From the NCBI GenBank assembly GCA_035293765.1, contig DATGMF010000079.1, forward strand, positions 124,001 to 188,000: DNA of 64,000 nt. Direction: 5' to 3'. Of this stretch, positions 15,785 through 23,222 are shown in pieces. The position numbers and the translations under genes were made by a program. The stretch is from DASRHT01 sp035293765 (GTDB lineage: Bacteria > Chloroflexota > Ktedonobacteria > Ktedonobacterales > Ktedonobacteraceae). Every line of letters starts with the position of its first letter. Positions within the stretch are counted from its first letter, which is position 1. Under the pieces are notes generated by a model, which had not been told where the DNA came from, did not search any database, and saw only the letters and a list, made by a program, of their open reading frames with translations.

Positions 15785-16747
15785 CTACGAATAGCGAATG
15801 CGAGGGTCCATCACGGCATAAAGAATATCTGCTACCAGATTGAACACCACCACCAGCGTTGCGCTCAGCACCAGTGTAGCCAGCAAAACCGGGAAGTCGC
15901 GTTTATTCAATGAGTTGAGGAACAGATTGCCCATGCCAGGCCAGGCAAATATGCCCTCTGTAATCACGGCTCCCCCCGCTACCGCGCCAAAATCAATAGC
16001 GACGATGGTGATGAGAGGGATGACAGCATTGCGCAGCGCGTGGCGTATGAGCAGAGGCGCGGGCGCTACGCCTTTCGCTTTGCCGGTGCGCATATAATCC
16101 TGCTTCGTCACTTCCAGCATGCCCGCGCGCAGGTAGCGGCTCCAGCGAGCCGTGAACGAAACGGAGAGTACGATCATGGGCATCAGCAGATGCAGGAAAT
16201 GGTCCAGGAAGGTATCAAAGGGCGAGAAGGTATAGCCCACCGTGACCGTTCCCGAGGTCGGTAGCCAGTGCAGCGATACGCCGAAAATATCCTGCATAAA
16301 AAGGCCCAGGAGAAAAATGGGCATCGAGATACTGAAATAAGTGATAGTGGTGATAGCATAATCGGCCATCTTCCCCTGGTGGACTGCCGAGAATGTGCCC
16401 AGGGCGACAGCCAGTACCAACGCCAGGACAAAAGCGGTCAAAAACAATTCCAGTGTCGCGGGCAGATGCTCTGCCAAAACGCTGGAAACCTGCTCGCCGG
16501 TGGCAAAGGAGTTGCCAAAATTTCCGGTGAGCGAGTTGGTGAGCCATATGAAGTATTGTACCGGCAGAGGCTTGTCCAGCCCCAGACTGGCGCGGATAGC
16601 AGCTTTCCCGGCAGCGTCAAGTTCGGGATTGTCATAAATTGCTTCCGGCCCACCAGGCAAAAGGTGAATCAGTGTAAACATCAAGACAGAAATAAGAAAG
16701 AGCAGAGGTATGGCTTGCAACAGCCGTCGCATGATGTACTGTCCCAT
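15785..16747 (-). CDS. Dipeptide/oligopeptide ABC transporter permease (DppB type)
   Basis: From the ATG at 16747 (GGAGG five bases upstream) the protein is 320 residues. It starts with MGQYIMRRLLQAIPLLFLIS, the usual DppB/OppB opening helix, and contains the motif GLDKPLPVQY and an EAA loop near LEVTKQDYMRTGKAKG. An ATG 36 bases further upstream is in frame but lacks a ribosome site. Together with the downstream permease it forms the membrane channel for the substrate-binding lipoprotein encoded upstream. Confidence 0.93.
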   Translation of the reverse strand: MGQYIMRRLLQAIPLLFLISVLMFTLIHLLPGGPEAIYDNPELDAAGKAAIRASLGLDKPLPVQYFIWLTNSLTGNFGNSFATGEQVSSVLAEHLPATLELFLTAFVLALVLAVALGTFSAVHQGKMADYAITTITYFSISMPIFLLGLFMQDIFGVSLHWLPTSGTVTVGYTFSPFDTFLDHFLHLLMPMIVLSVSFTARWSRYLRAGMLEVTKQDYMRTGKAKGVAPAPLLIRHALRNAVIPLITIVAIDFGAVAGGAVITEGIFAWPGMGNLFLNSLNKRDFPVLLATLVLSATLVVVFNLVADILYAVMDPRIRYS

Positions 16748-16887
16748 ATGCACCTCCGGGGAAGGTGAGCAGGGCGGGAGCAAGCCCGGCCCCTATATGA
16801 ATACAATGAGCCTAAAATATCTATCATCCTGTAGGTAGTATTATATCGCACAAAGAACCTTGATAGTTCCTGTCAGGCTGAAAGGAA

Positions 16888-16921
16888 GTTCTCCAGTTGG
16901 GAATATACCCAACCGGAGAAC
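16888..16921. other. Intergenic stem-loop within the ABC transporter operon
   Basis: A 14-bp stem with one mismatch, GTTCTCCAGTTGGG (16888-16901) with CCCAACCGGAGAAC (16908-16921), lies just downstream of the binding-protein gene and upstream of its permeases. There is no T-run on either strand. Stems in this position in import operons often protect the binding-protein mRNA or attenuate readthrough, giving excess binding protein. Confidence 0.6.
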
Positions 16922-16971
16922 CCCGCACATTAGCGCAGCGACAGGCGAAAGGCTGCTGAGACAGGTGTCTC

Positions 16972-18660
16972 TTAGCACTTACCGCCAGCACACCACCAGG
17001 TCCAGATGTTTACCGTTTCCGAAGCCCCGAACGGGCCGGGCACGTAGTTGTGACCCGTGTTCCTGACCACAGACAGGTCGCTAGGATAGAACATTGGCAC
17101 GATGGGCAGATCGGTTAGTAAGATTTTATCGATCTGATTAAAGATCTGCTGGCGTACTGTTGGATCGGCGGTAGCCTGCTCTTGAGTGAACAGAGCGTCT
17201 AATTGCGGGTTGCAATAGAAGTTGAAGTTAGACCCATTCGGCGGGACCTGCGAGCAGGCAAAACTGCCTTCGTTATTGGGATCGTAGTTGTAAGAGGTGG
17301 CCCACTCGCCAATATCATACTTGCCCGGGATACCGCTGCCCAGGAATGTGCTGAAGAAGGTGCTGGCAGGATAATTCTGGATATCGACCTTGATGCCGAT
17401 TTTCTGGAAATTAGCCTGATTCAACTCTTCGTCCTGCTGCCTCCAGACAATCTGCGCTACTGTCGAGTACTGGAACTCCAGGCGCAGGCCGTTCTTCTGG
17501 CGGACGCCATCGGGACCCTTGACCCAGCCCGCGTCATCAAGCAATTTATTGGCCGCGTTAAGATCAAATTGCAGACAGGGAGCATTTGGGTCATAGCCAG
17601 TAGGATAATCCTTACTATGGTCGGTACAACCCGCTATCGCCAACCCCTGGCGGGCCGTTTTGACCAACTCATCGCGGTTCACCGCCATCGCAATCGCCTT
17701 GCGGACGTTAATGTCCTTGAGGGCCGGGTTGTTCAAATCGAAGTGCAGACCTTCGTAGCTGGCGCCGGTATCGGTTACTACCTTATAGTTGGTAAGCGCC
17801 TGATAGGATTTGAGCTTGGCGACATCCAGGAACCAGGCGGAGGTGATGGAATCCGACTGGAGGTCCTTGAGAATGGTATTCTGGTTGCCGACCAGACGGA
17901 ACACGACCTTATCAAGGTACGGGAGCCCTTGCGAAGCGAGGTAATAGTTCGGGTTGCGCACCATTGTGAAGTGGTCGTCGGGTTTGCTCTCTGACATCAT
18001 AAAAGGACCGTTGGTCACTGAGGGATTCAGGTTATCCGACGATTTCTTGATGGTCTCGGGAGCGATGTTCGCAAAATGGTGCATGGGCAGCGGAGCGGTC
18101 CCGGCATCGGTCCAGGCCACGATAAATGGCGCGTACGGAACTTTAAGGTGGAAGGTGATCGAAAGTTTGTCGGCAGAGACCTCCGCGGAAGCGATCTTCC
18201 TCAATGTGGCGGTTCCTGCTGCGCCAAACTTGGGATTGAGCCACAGCTTCCAGGTGAAATCGATATCATCGGCGGTCAGTGGTACGCCATCAGACCACAT
18301 AAGGCCGGGTCGCAGGCGGAATGTCCAGGTTTTAGCATCCGCGCTGACGTCGCCGTTGGCAACTGTCGGCAATTCCTTTGCCAGGCCGGGGTGAATATTC
18401 CCCTGTGGGTCACCATAAAATAGTGGCGTGTACAACGCCTGCATCGCCATTACCGAGAACGTTTGCGTCGAGAGGTTGGGGATGAGCGAATCCGGCACAT
18501 TGACAAAGTCGTCAACCCAGATACCGCCTCTGACCGGTTTACTACTCCCTGTGTTAGAGGTCGGGGTCCCGGTTGGCCCGCAAGAACTGAGCAATAATGT
18601 CAACGCTGACAGGAATGTGAAGACCATGATGAGAAGTGGGGGTCGTGATTTCCCGAGCAT
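16972..18660 (-). CDS. Extracellular solute-binding lipoprotein, family 5 (peptide-type ABC importer)
   Basis: From the ATG at 18660 (GGAGGG upstream) the protein is 562 residues with a lipoprotein signal ending LLLSSC, so it is anchored on the outer face of the membrane. The body is an SBP_bac_5 protein: WTFRLRPGLMWSDGVPLTAD and the DVRKAIAMAVNRDEL-like motif are both visible. It captures peptides or similar solutes for the two permeases that follow. Ligand specificity cannot be inferred. A longer frame to 18750 is open but has no ribosome site. Confidence 0.92.
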   Translation of the reverse strand: MLGKSRPPLLIMVFTFLSALTLLLSSCGPTGTPTSNTGSSKPVRGGIWVDDFVNVPDSLIPNLSTQTFSVMAMQALYTPLFYGDPQGNIHPGLAKELPTVANGDVSADAKTWTFRLRPGLMWSDGVPLTADDIDFTWKLWLNPKFGAAGTATLRKIASAEVSADKLSITFHLKVPYAPFIVAWTDAGTAPLPMHHFANIAPETIKKSSDNLNPSVTNGPFMMSESKPDDHFTMVRNPNYYLASQGLPYLDKVVFRLVGNQNTILKDLQSDSITSAWFLDVAKLKSYQALTNYKVVTDTGASYEGLHFDLNNPALKDINVRKAIAMAVNRDELVKTARQGLAIAGCTDHSKDYPTGYDPNAPCLQFDLNAANKLLDDAGWVKGPDGVRQKNGLRLEFQYSTVAQIVWRQQDEELNQANFQKIGIKVDIQNYPASTFFSTFLGSGIPGKYDIGEWATSYNYDPNNEGSFACSQVPPNGSNFNFYCNPQLDALFTQEQATADPTVRQQIFNQIDKILLTDLPIVPMFYPSDLSVVRNTGHNYVPGPFGASETVNIWTWWCAGGKC

Positions 18661-19173
18661 GCTGCCCTCCTTGGAAATAGTGGCTGCCATCCAGACCGCC
18701 AACGCTGCCGGGGGCAGGAGCAAGCTTTGTCCTTTTATCCAGCCGACCAACGCTCTGGGCGCGGTAAACCGGGCCCCTACGAAGATCAGATCGGCTGTAA
18801 GGAAGACTCATCCAGAGCCTTTAACCTCGCCCGGGCGGTTTGTCATCAATGGCATGACCAGAAGAAAGGGTTTGCGTCACAAAAAGATCGACTTCGTACA
18901 TGTACTACGTAAATATAACAGCAAATTCTCACATATTTCTTAGAAGTACGGAGAATTGGATCTTCTCTGAATTAGCTACAAAAATAAAGAATGCTCAGAA
19001 GCCTGAGCGATAAGTTGGAGGAAGGCGGCAACTTTATTTTGCCTCATACACAGGTTTGGTGAAGGATGAGTTTAAGAAGGTGGAAGAGATCACTTCCTTG
19101 ATCCCAAGTTTCATCCTGTTCCTGGCGCTACAGAAGAGGTTTCACCAAACCTATGTATTAGCCCGCGCAGGGC
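18661..19173. other. Intergenic region with repeat fragments and a long inverted repeat
   Basis: Upstream of the binding-protein gene there is GC-rich sequence with partial copies of dispersed repeats. CCAACGCTGC near 18702 resembles the core at 2115. GGGCCCCTACGAAG at 18771-18784 is the reverse of the repeat near 46.7 and 47.9 kb. Beyond about 18900 it becomes AT-rich and contains the inverted repeat at 19046-19158. Confidence 0.5.
19046..19158. repeat. 113-base element with 18-bp terminal inverted repeats
   Basis: ATACACAGGTTTGGTGAA (19046-19063) is the inverse of TTCACCAAACCTATGTAT (19141-19158) with one mismatch. Inside are further complementary pieces (GGATGA with TCATCC). No target duplication was evident. 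It could be a small non-autonomous mobile element or a long structured RNA. Confidence 0.6.
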
Positions 19174-19446
19174 CTATCTAGGAAGACGGGCGATGCGCTC
19201 AGGGAATCCCTGGGCGACCCGCACCATGAGCTCCTGATGGTCAATGCCTACACCCTCTGCAAGATCCACCGTGAACGCAAGGCTATCAGCCACTGAAGCG
19301 TACTGATCCGATTCATAGACCTCAATGACGATTCGGCCCATATACCGATGCTCTTGACTTGCAACGCCAACCAGGGGTTTGCCATGAAATGCGGTCAAGG
19401 GATCTGCGACCCCTTTCACAGCCTGTGCCTGCGGTGAACGTTTCAT
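19174..19446 (-). CDS. Hypothetical protein
   Basis: This 90-residue protein has AAAGGAG six bases before its ATG, so it is likely expressed. It contains QAVKGVADPLTAFHGKPLVG near the start and later HRYMGRIVIEVYES. No family was recognised. There is no signal peptide or membrane segment. It lies downstream of, and in the same direction as, the mau-like genes, so it may be the last gene of that operon. Confidence 0.6.
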   Translation of the reverse strand: MKRSPQAQAVKGVADPLTAFHGKPLVGVASQEHRYMGRIVIEVYESDQYASVADSLAFTVDLAEGVGIDHQELMVRVAQGFPERIARLPR

Positions 19447-19465
19447 AGAATGCTCCTTTCAACGG

Positions 19466-19831
19466 CTAACATGCTGGACATGAACAATGAAAATGCCCCA
19501 AACAGTCAAAATTCCCGTGGGAAAAGAAGTGACCACAGGGGGTCGATGGACCACAATTTGGCTGATTACAATTACACACGCAACAGATTCCCCCAGTACA
19601 GCATGTTGTCCTGCAGGTCCCACATCCAGAACTACAGGGAGGGGGCGGAATAATACAGGCTGAAGCCGTCCCGCCCGTCAGGCTAATGCCTCCGGTGATA
19701 CCCGTAGTGATCCCGATGAGGGCTAATCCGCTCCGACCCATCCACCCGAACAGGCCGCGACGAGTCGATTGCCTCATCGTTGCACGCGTAAAGACATCGA
19801 CAAGGTTTGTGTCATGGAGATATCTACTCAT
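19466..19831 (-). CDS. Cys-rich Tat-exported protein, methylamine dehydrogenase light-chain-like
   Basis: From the ATG at 19831 (GGAAAGG six bases upstream) the protein is 121 residues; a GTG at 19873 overlapping the preceding stop is also possible. It has a twin-arginine signal, STRRGLFGWMGRSG, then a hydrophobic Gly-rich stretch. The mature part of about 65 residues has 16 cysteines, ending CSCPAC. Both the Tat signal and the dense cysteines recall the MauA light chain of methylamine dehydrogenase. The neighbours are MauE- and MauD-like proteins, which make disulfides in MauA. No heavy chain or MauG is present, so it is not a normal methylamine dehydrogenase. The function is unknown. Confidence 0.75.
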   Translation of the reverse strand: MSRYLHDTNLVDVFTRATMRQSTRRGLFGWMGRSGLALIGITTGITGGISLTGGTASACIIPPPPCSSGCGTCRTTCCTGGICCVCNCNQPNCGPSTPCGHFFSHGNFDCLGHFHCSCPAC

Positions 19832-19869
19832 AGTCATCCTTTCCTGGGAAGTACTCTTGCTCGCCTCGC

Positions 19870-20526
19870 TCACCCTCTCGCCGTCTCGCTCCGCGCAACA
19901 ATCAGGGCGTGTGGCCCAGTTGTCACCGGCGTCGTTGGTTCGGGGATACCCATCACCTGATATAGCCAGCCAGCATGCGGGTTGAAGGTCTGATCAACGA
20001 CCCGACCTCGCTTATCCAGCGCCATACCCGTCGGATGCGCTCTTACCCCATAGGCTTGTGTGACCAGGTTGTCTGTACCTTCATCGTGTAAAATGGCAAC
20101 CTTCTGGGACGAGCGTATGCTCTTAACCATGTCTTGGATGGCAACCAGTTCGCCAGGGCAGATCAAGAGAAAGGCCCATTCCTCTCCCTGGGCATGCTCA
20201 GGGCGCTCCAGCACCTCTGCAAGTTGTTTGACAACGGTTTTACAGGAGTCACATGTTGAATTGAGAAAGAGCAGCATCACCCGCTCCCGCTGGCCGATCC
20301 AACTGGTACTAGCGAACTTATTTCCCCAGATATCTGGAAGGGTGAACTCGCTTACCCGTTCACCAAGGGCAAAACGCGAGATAGCTGGAGCGACCAGGTC
20401 GATTTTTTCCTGGATCGATCCGAGGTAGCGCAAGATGCCTGCGACCAAGACACAGAGGATCAGGATCAGAAGCCACTGGAGCCCAAAGGCTACCAGCCAG
20501 AGTCCTTGCAAGGCGTTTCCCTCCAT
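19870..20526 (-). CDS. MauD-like thioredoxin-fold membrane protein
   Basis: The 218-residue protein has one N-terminal transmembrane helix (about 8-32) and then a thioredoxin/redoxin domain with the active-site pair in STCDSCK. A later YGVRAHPTGMALD provides the cis-Pro segment. The family (MauD) introduces or isomerises disulfides in exported proteins. It lies 45 bases after the MauE-like gene and overlaps the possible GTG start of the Cys-rich protein gene. This strongly suggests that the Cys-rich protein is its substrate. Confidence 0.85.
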   Translation of the reverse strand: MEGNALQGLWLVAFGLQWLLILILCVLVAGILRYLGSIQEKIDLVAPAISRFALGERVSEFTLPDIWGNKFASTSWIGQRERVMLLFLNSTCDSCKTVVKQLAEVLERPEHAQGEEWAFLLICPGELVAIQDMVKSIRSSQKVAILHDEGTDNLVTQAYGVRAHPTGMALDKRGRVVDQTFNPHAGWLYQVMGIPEPTTPVTTGPHALIVARSETARG

Positions 20527-20571
20527 TTCTGCAACAAATTCCGATGATTTCCGATAGAAACAGCGAGATGC

Positions 20572-21186
20572 TTATCGCTTTCCGGTGAACGATGATCGTC
20601 CCCTGTGGAACAGAATCCTGGGGATGGACTGCATCATAAAAACTACAATAAGAGAGGCGAACACTACAAAGAGGAGCGGGAGTCCTATATTGAGGAAAAA
20701 AGAGATGGTCGCTGCCGATGGATGAAAGAGAGTTGGTGTGACCATCAATGGATCAGGCGCAGTCAAGGCTAACAGGAGCAGACCACCCATCAGCAGCCCA
20801 TTCCGTCCGACCATCCACCAAGAGATATAGTGCTCCCCCAACACTCCCCCGCAATGACAGGAGAGGTCCATGCGACCACGCAGCAGGTTCACCACAATGG
20901 CTCCGCTAAAGAGGAGCAAAAGAGCGGCACACAGTACACTCCAGAGAGAGGCGAGCCATCCACTTAGAAACCCGACACCCGTCACCCCTTCGATGACAGG
21001 GATGCAGACGGAGGCAAGAGAGGTCAGATGCCAGCGTGTGTCAAGATCCGTGGGGAGTACGTGATAGTCCTGGATACCGCGCTGCAGACGTGAGCGATGG
21101 GTGAATTTGTCCAGGCTCGTGCTCAGGAACAGCATCCCCAAAAAGAGACGGAGAAAGAAATGCACTGCCATGAGACTGGTGGTCAT
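20572..21186 (-). CDS. MauE/DoxX-like membrane protein
   Basis: From the ATG at 21186 (AGGAGG eight bases upstream) the protein is 204 residues with four or five transmembrane helices. It carries the CHCGG motif near the third helix (DLSCHCGGVLGEH), typical of MauE/DoxX redox-associated membrane proteins. It likely recycles electrons for the MauD-like protein, in the way DsbB serves DsbA. It is first in the mau-like operon. A longer frame to 21315 would read through the ribosome site and is less likely. Confidence 0.85.
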   Translation of the reverse strand: MTTSLMAVHFFLRLFLGMLFLSTSLDKFTHRSRLQRGIQDYHVLPTDLDTRWHLTSLASVCIPVIEGVTGVGFLSGWLASLWSVLCAALLLLFSGAIVVNLLRGRMDLSCHCGGVLGEHYISWWMVGRNGLLMGGLLLLALTAPDPLMVTPTLFHPSAATISFFLNIGLPLLFVVFASLIVVFMMQSIPRILFHRGRSSFTGKR

Positions 21187-21586
21187 CGTGTGTTCCTCCT
21201 TCGCGTGGCCCTCTCGGCCATGCACCGCCAGGAGATCCTCCTGATCGGGGTGGCTCGTTCCTCTCATTTTGCCACCTGAAAAGAACGTACTTGAGGTGTG
21301 CCTGGAATGTTCCACATGCGAAAAGGGCTGCTTGGAGTTGACCCGGTTTTGGGGTATCCAAATGTGGAAATTCAGTTAGAGAAGTTCATCAAAAATGATA
21401 AAAAATAGTCAATATGCATTTTCTCTTGTATAAGCATATTATATCACACAAAATCGTTTTGTCAAGAGGCGCTTCTTTTTTATTTTCTCCTGTTTTTCAT
21501 AGTCTACTGAACTCTTATACTCTAAAGAAGCAAGCGGCGGCAAGAACCGCAAAATACTCCTGCTGCGTTTTCATGTGACAATAATA
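21187..21586. other. AT-rich promoter region of the mau-like operon
   Basis: This 400-base stretch is markedly AT-rich from about 21360 to 21500 and carries the promoter listed at 21438-21465. A transcript from it would have a 5' leader of about 245 bases before the MauE-like start. No riboswitch was recognised in it. Confidence 0.5.
21438..21465 (-). promoter_or_regulatory. Strong sigma-70 promoter for the mau-like operon
   Basis: Read on the minus strand, TTGACA (21465-21460) and TATAAT (21443-21438) are both perfect consensus hexamers with a 16-base spacer. It is the strongest promoter in the window and points at the MauE-like gene. Confidence 0.8.
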
Positions 21587-22036
21587 TCATAACTTTACAA
21601 TGGCAGGTCCCCACGAACTGACGCGATCCGGCGTAATCATAATCACAGGATATCGCTCCAGAGCCATCGTGCGGTACTGGACGTAACGTTCACGCAACAA
21701 TTTTAAGGCCAGGGGGTGCAACTCAGTTCCTGGTTCGATCAGTTCGGCTCGTCCGTGCAGCAGCACATAGCCCAGGCGCGACCAGTCATCGTCGTACTGA
21801 TCGATGAGCAGCGACGCTTCGTGGCGAGCCTCGATATTGCGGACGCGCCGTAAGCTGGTCCCGCTGACACTTTTGGGTTTTTCATCCAGCGGCGTATAGA
21901 AATGCGTGCCATCGAAGGCGTAGCAGACGGGAACGAGATGTGGACTCCCGTTCTCGTCCGCCGTGGCGAGCCGCGCAACCCGTTGTGCTCGCACAAAAGC
22001 CGTTTCCGCCGCCGTAAGCGTGTTACGTTGTGCCAT
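21587..22036 (-). CDS. PPOX-class F420-dependent oxidoreductase (flavin/deazaflavin split-barrel)
   Basis: The 149-residue protein is a split-barrel enzyme: RVARLATADENGSPHLVPVC is the N-terminal strand pair of PNPOx-like F420/FMN proteins. KPKSVSGTSLRRVRNIEA supplies phosphate-binding residues, and a late SSWGP is typical of the TIGR03668-like branch. These proteins use F420H2 or bind F420 or haem. The substrate is unknown. It lies 44 bases after the LLM-type F420 enzyme in the same direction, consistent with an operon. Confidence 0.85.
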   Translation of the reverse strand: MAQRNTLTAAETAFVRAQRVARLATADENGSPHLVPVCYAFDGTHFYTPLDEKPKSVSGTSLRRVRNIEARHEASLLIDQYDDDWSRLGYVLLHGRAELIEPGTELHPLALKLLRERYVQYRTMALERYPVIMITPDRVSSWGPAIVKL

Positions 22037-22079
22037 ACTTGCCCTTTTTTCAGCGTGTTATTCGCGAATTGTACGCAGG

Positions 22080-22988
22080 CTAGCGACCGGCAACCGTGAT
22101 CTTTTCAACCACCGGCACGATCTCGTTTGCCAGCACGTCGAAGGGCTCCAGCTCGCTGACGTTTGGCATGCTAAAAATGGCTTGATCAATGCCGAGTTCC
22201 GCTTGAGAAGCGAATATATCGATAGCTGCGCTCGGACTCAATGTATTGTTGCGCCCATCGCGTGTGATTGGCATCACGTTGAGCGTGGTTTTCTCGATCT
22301 CGTTGTAATCGCGACCCAGAGACGCGCAATGGTCGCGCAGAATATCGAGCTTGCGGCGCAATTCGTCGTTGCCCAGGCGCGCGAACAGGTTACACCCATC
22401 GCCATATTGAGCGACGAGGCGCAGGGTTTTGCGTTCGCCTCCCCCGCCGATCAGGATGGGAGGATGGGGAGTTTGCACGGGACGCGGCGAGTTCAGGGGT
22501 CGTTCAAGCGTATAGTGTTTGCCGGTATAGGGCTGCTCGTTGCCCTGCCACATCTGGAGCGCGATTTGCAGCGTCTCCTCTAACCGTTCGAAGCGTTCGG
22601 CTAATGGCGGGAAAGGAACGCCGAGCCCCTTATGCTCCTGCTCATTCCAGGCTGCGCCGACGCCAAAATAGGCGCGTCCGTGTGAAAGCACATCCAGCGT
22701 GGTAGCCGTCTTCACCAAAATACCGGGGTGGCGATAGGTCACTCCCGTCACCATCGTGCCGAGCTTGATACGGTTGGTGCGACCGGCGGCGAAGGCCAGC
22801 GCCGTCCATCCCTCAAGCATCTCATTCTCCGGCGGACCCACGACGCCAATCTGAAAAAAGTGGTCCATCACCCAGAGGCTATAGAGGCCAGCCCGCTCTG
22901 CCCGTTCGGCGATCAGGCCAAACGTATCGCCCAGCAGCCCCTGCTCCTGCTGCCACGTAAAGTTGGGAACCTGTAATCCCAAGCGCAT
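22080..22988 (-). CDS. LLM-class F420-dependent oxidoreductase
   Basis: From the ATG at 22988 (GAGGAG six bases upstream) the protein is 302 residues and begins RLGLQVPNFTW, the first strand of the luciferase-like TIM barrel. Family motifs are ERAGLYSLWVMDHFF, GTMVTGVTYRHPGILVKTA and HPPILIGGGGERKTLRLVA. It should reduce or oxidise a substrate with coenzyme F420. The substrate is unknown. The gene borders the defence island and is transcribed away from it. Confidence 0.9.
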   Translation of the reverse strand: MRLGLQVPNFTWQQEQGLLGDTFGLIAERAERAGLYSLWVMDHFFQIGVVGPPENEMLEGWTALAFAAGRTNRIKLGTMVTGVTYRHPGILVKTATTLDVLSHGRAYFGVGAAWNEQEHKGLGVPFPPLAERFERLEETLQIALQMWQGNEQPYTGKHYTLERPLNSPRPVQTPHPPILIGGGGERKTLRLVAQYGDGCNLFARLGNDELRRKLDILRDHCASLGRDYNEIEKTTLNVMPITRDGRNNTLSPSAAIDIFASQAELGIDQAIFSMPNVSELEPFDVLANEIVPVVEKITVAGR

Positions 22989-23149
22989 AACAATCTCCTC
23001 TAATTGCATACTGCTGTGATCTGCCCAAAATGAGCCATCATAGGTAATGACGAAGCAGCGTTGCTGTTGGGATACAAAGGGAAGTGTTGGGGAGCACTTT
23101 ATCTACTTGATCCATCTGGTCATGAAGCGAGCTGAAGTGATGGTACTAT

Positions 23150-23178
23150 GCGACACGCTGTTTGTAATATGTTATACT
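23150..23178 (+). promoter_or_regulatory. Extended -10 promoter of the DISARM-like operon
   Basis: TGT-TATACT (23170-23178) is an extended -10. GCGACA 17 bases upstream (23150-23155) is a weak -35. Transcription from here starts near 23185 and would exclude the ATG at 23148, favouring the ATG at 23223 as the first start codon. Confidence 0.55.
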
Positions 23179-23222
23179 CTAAAAAATCTAATATTTTTAT
23201 TACTGATGAAAATGGGTGTTGT

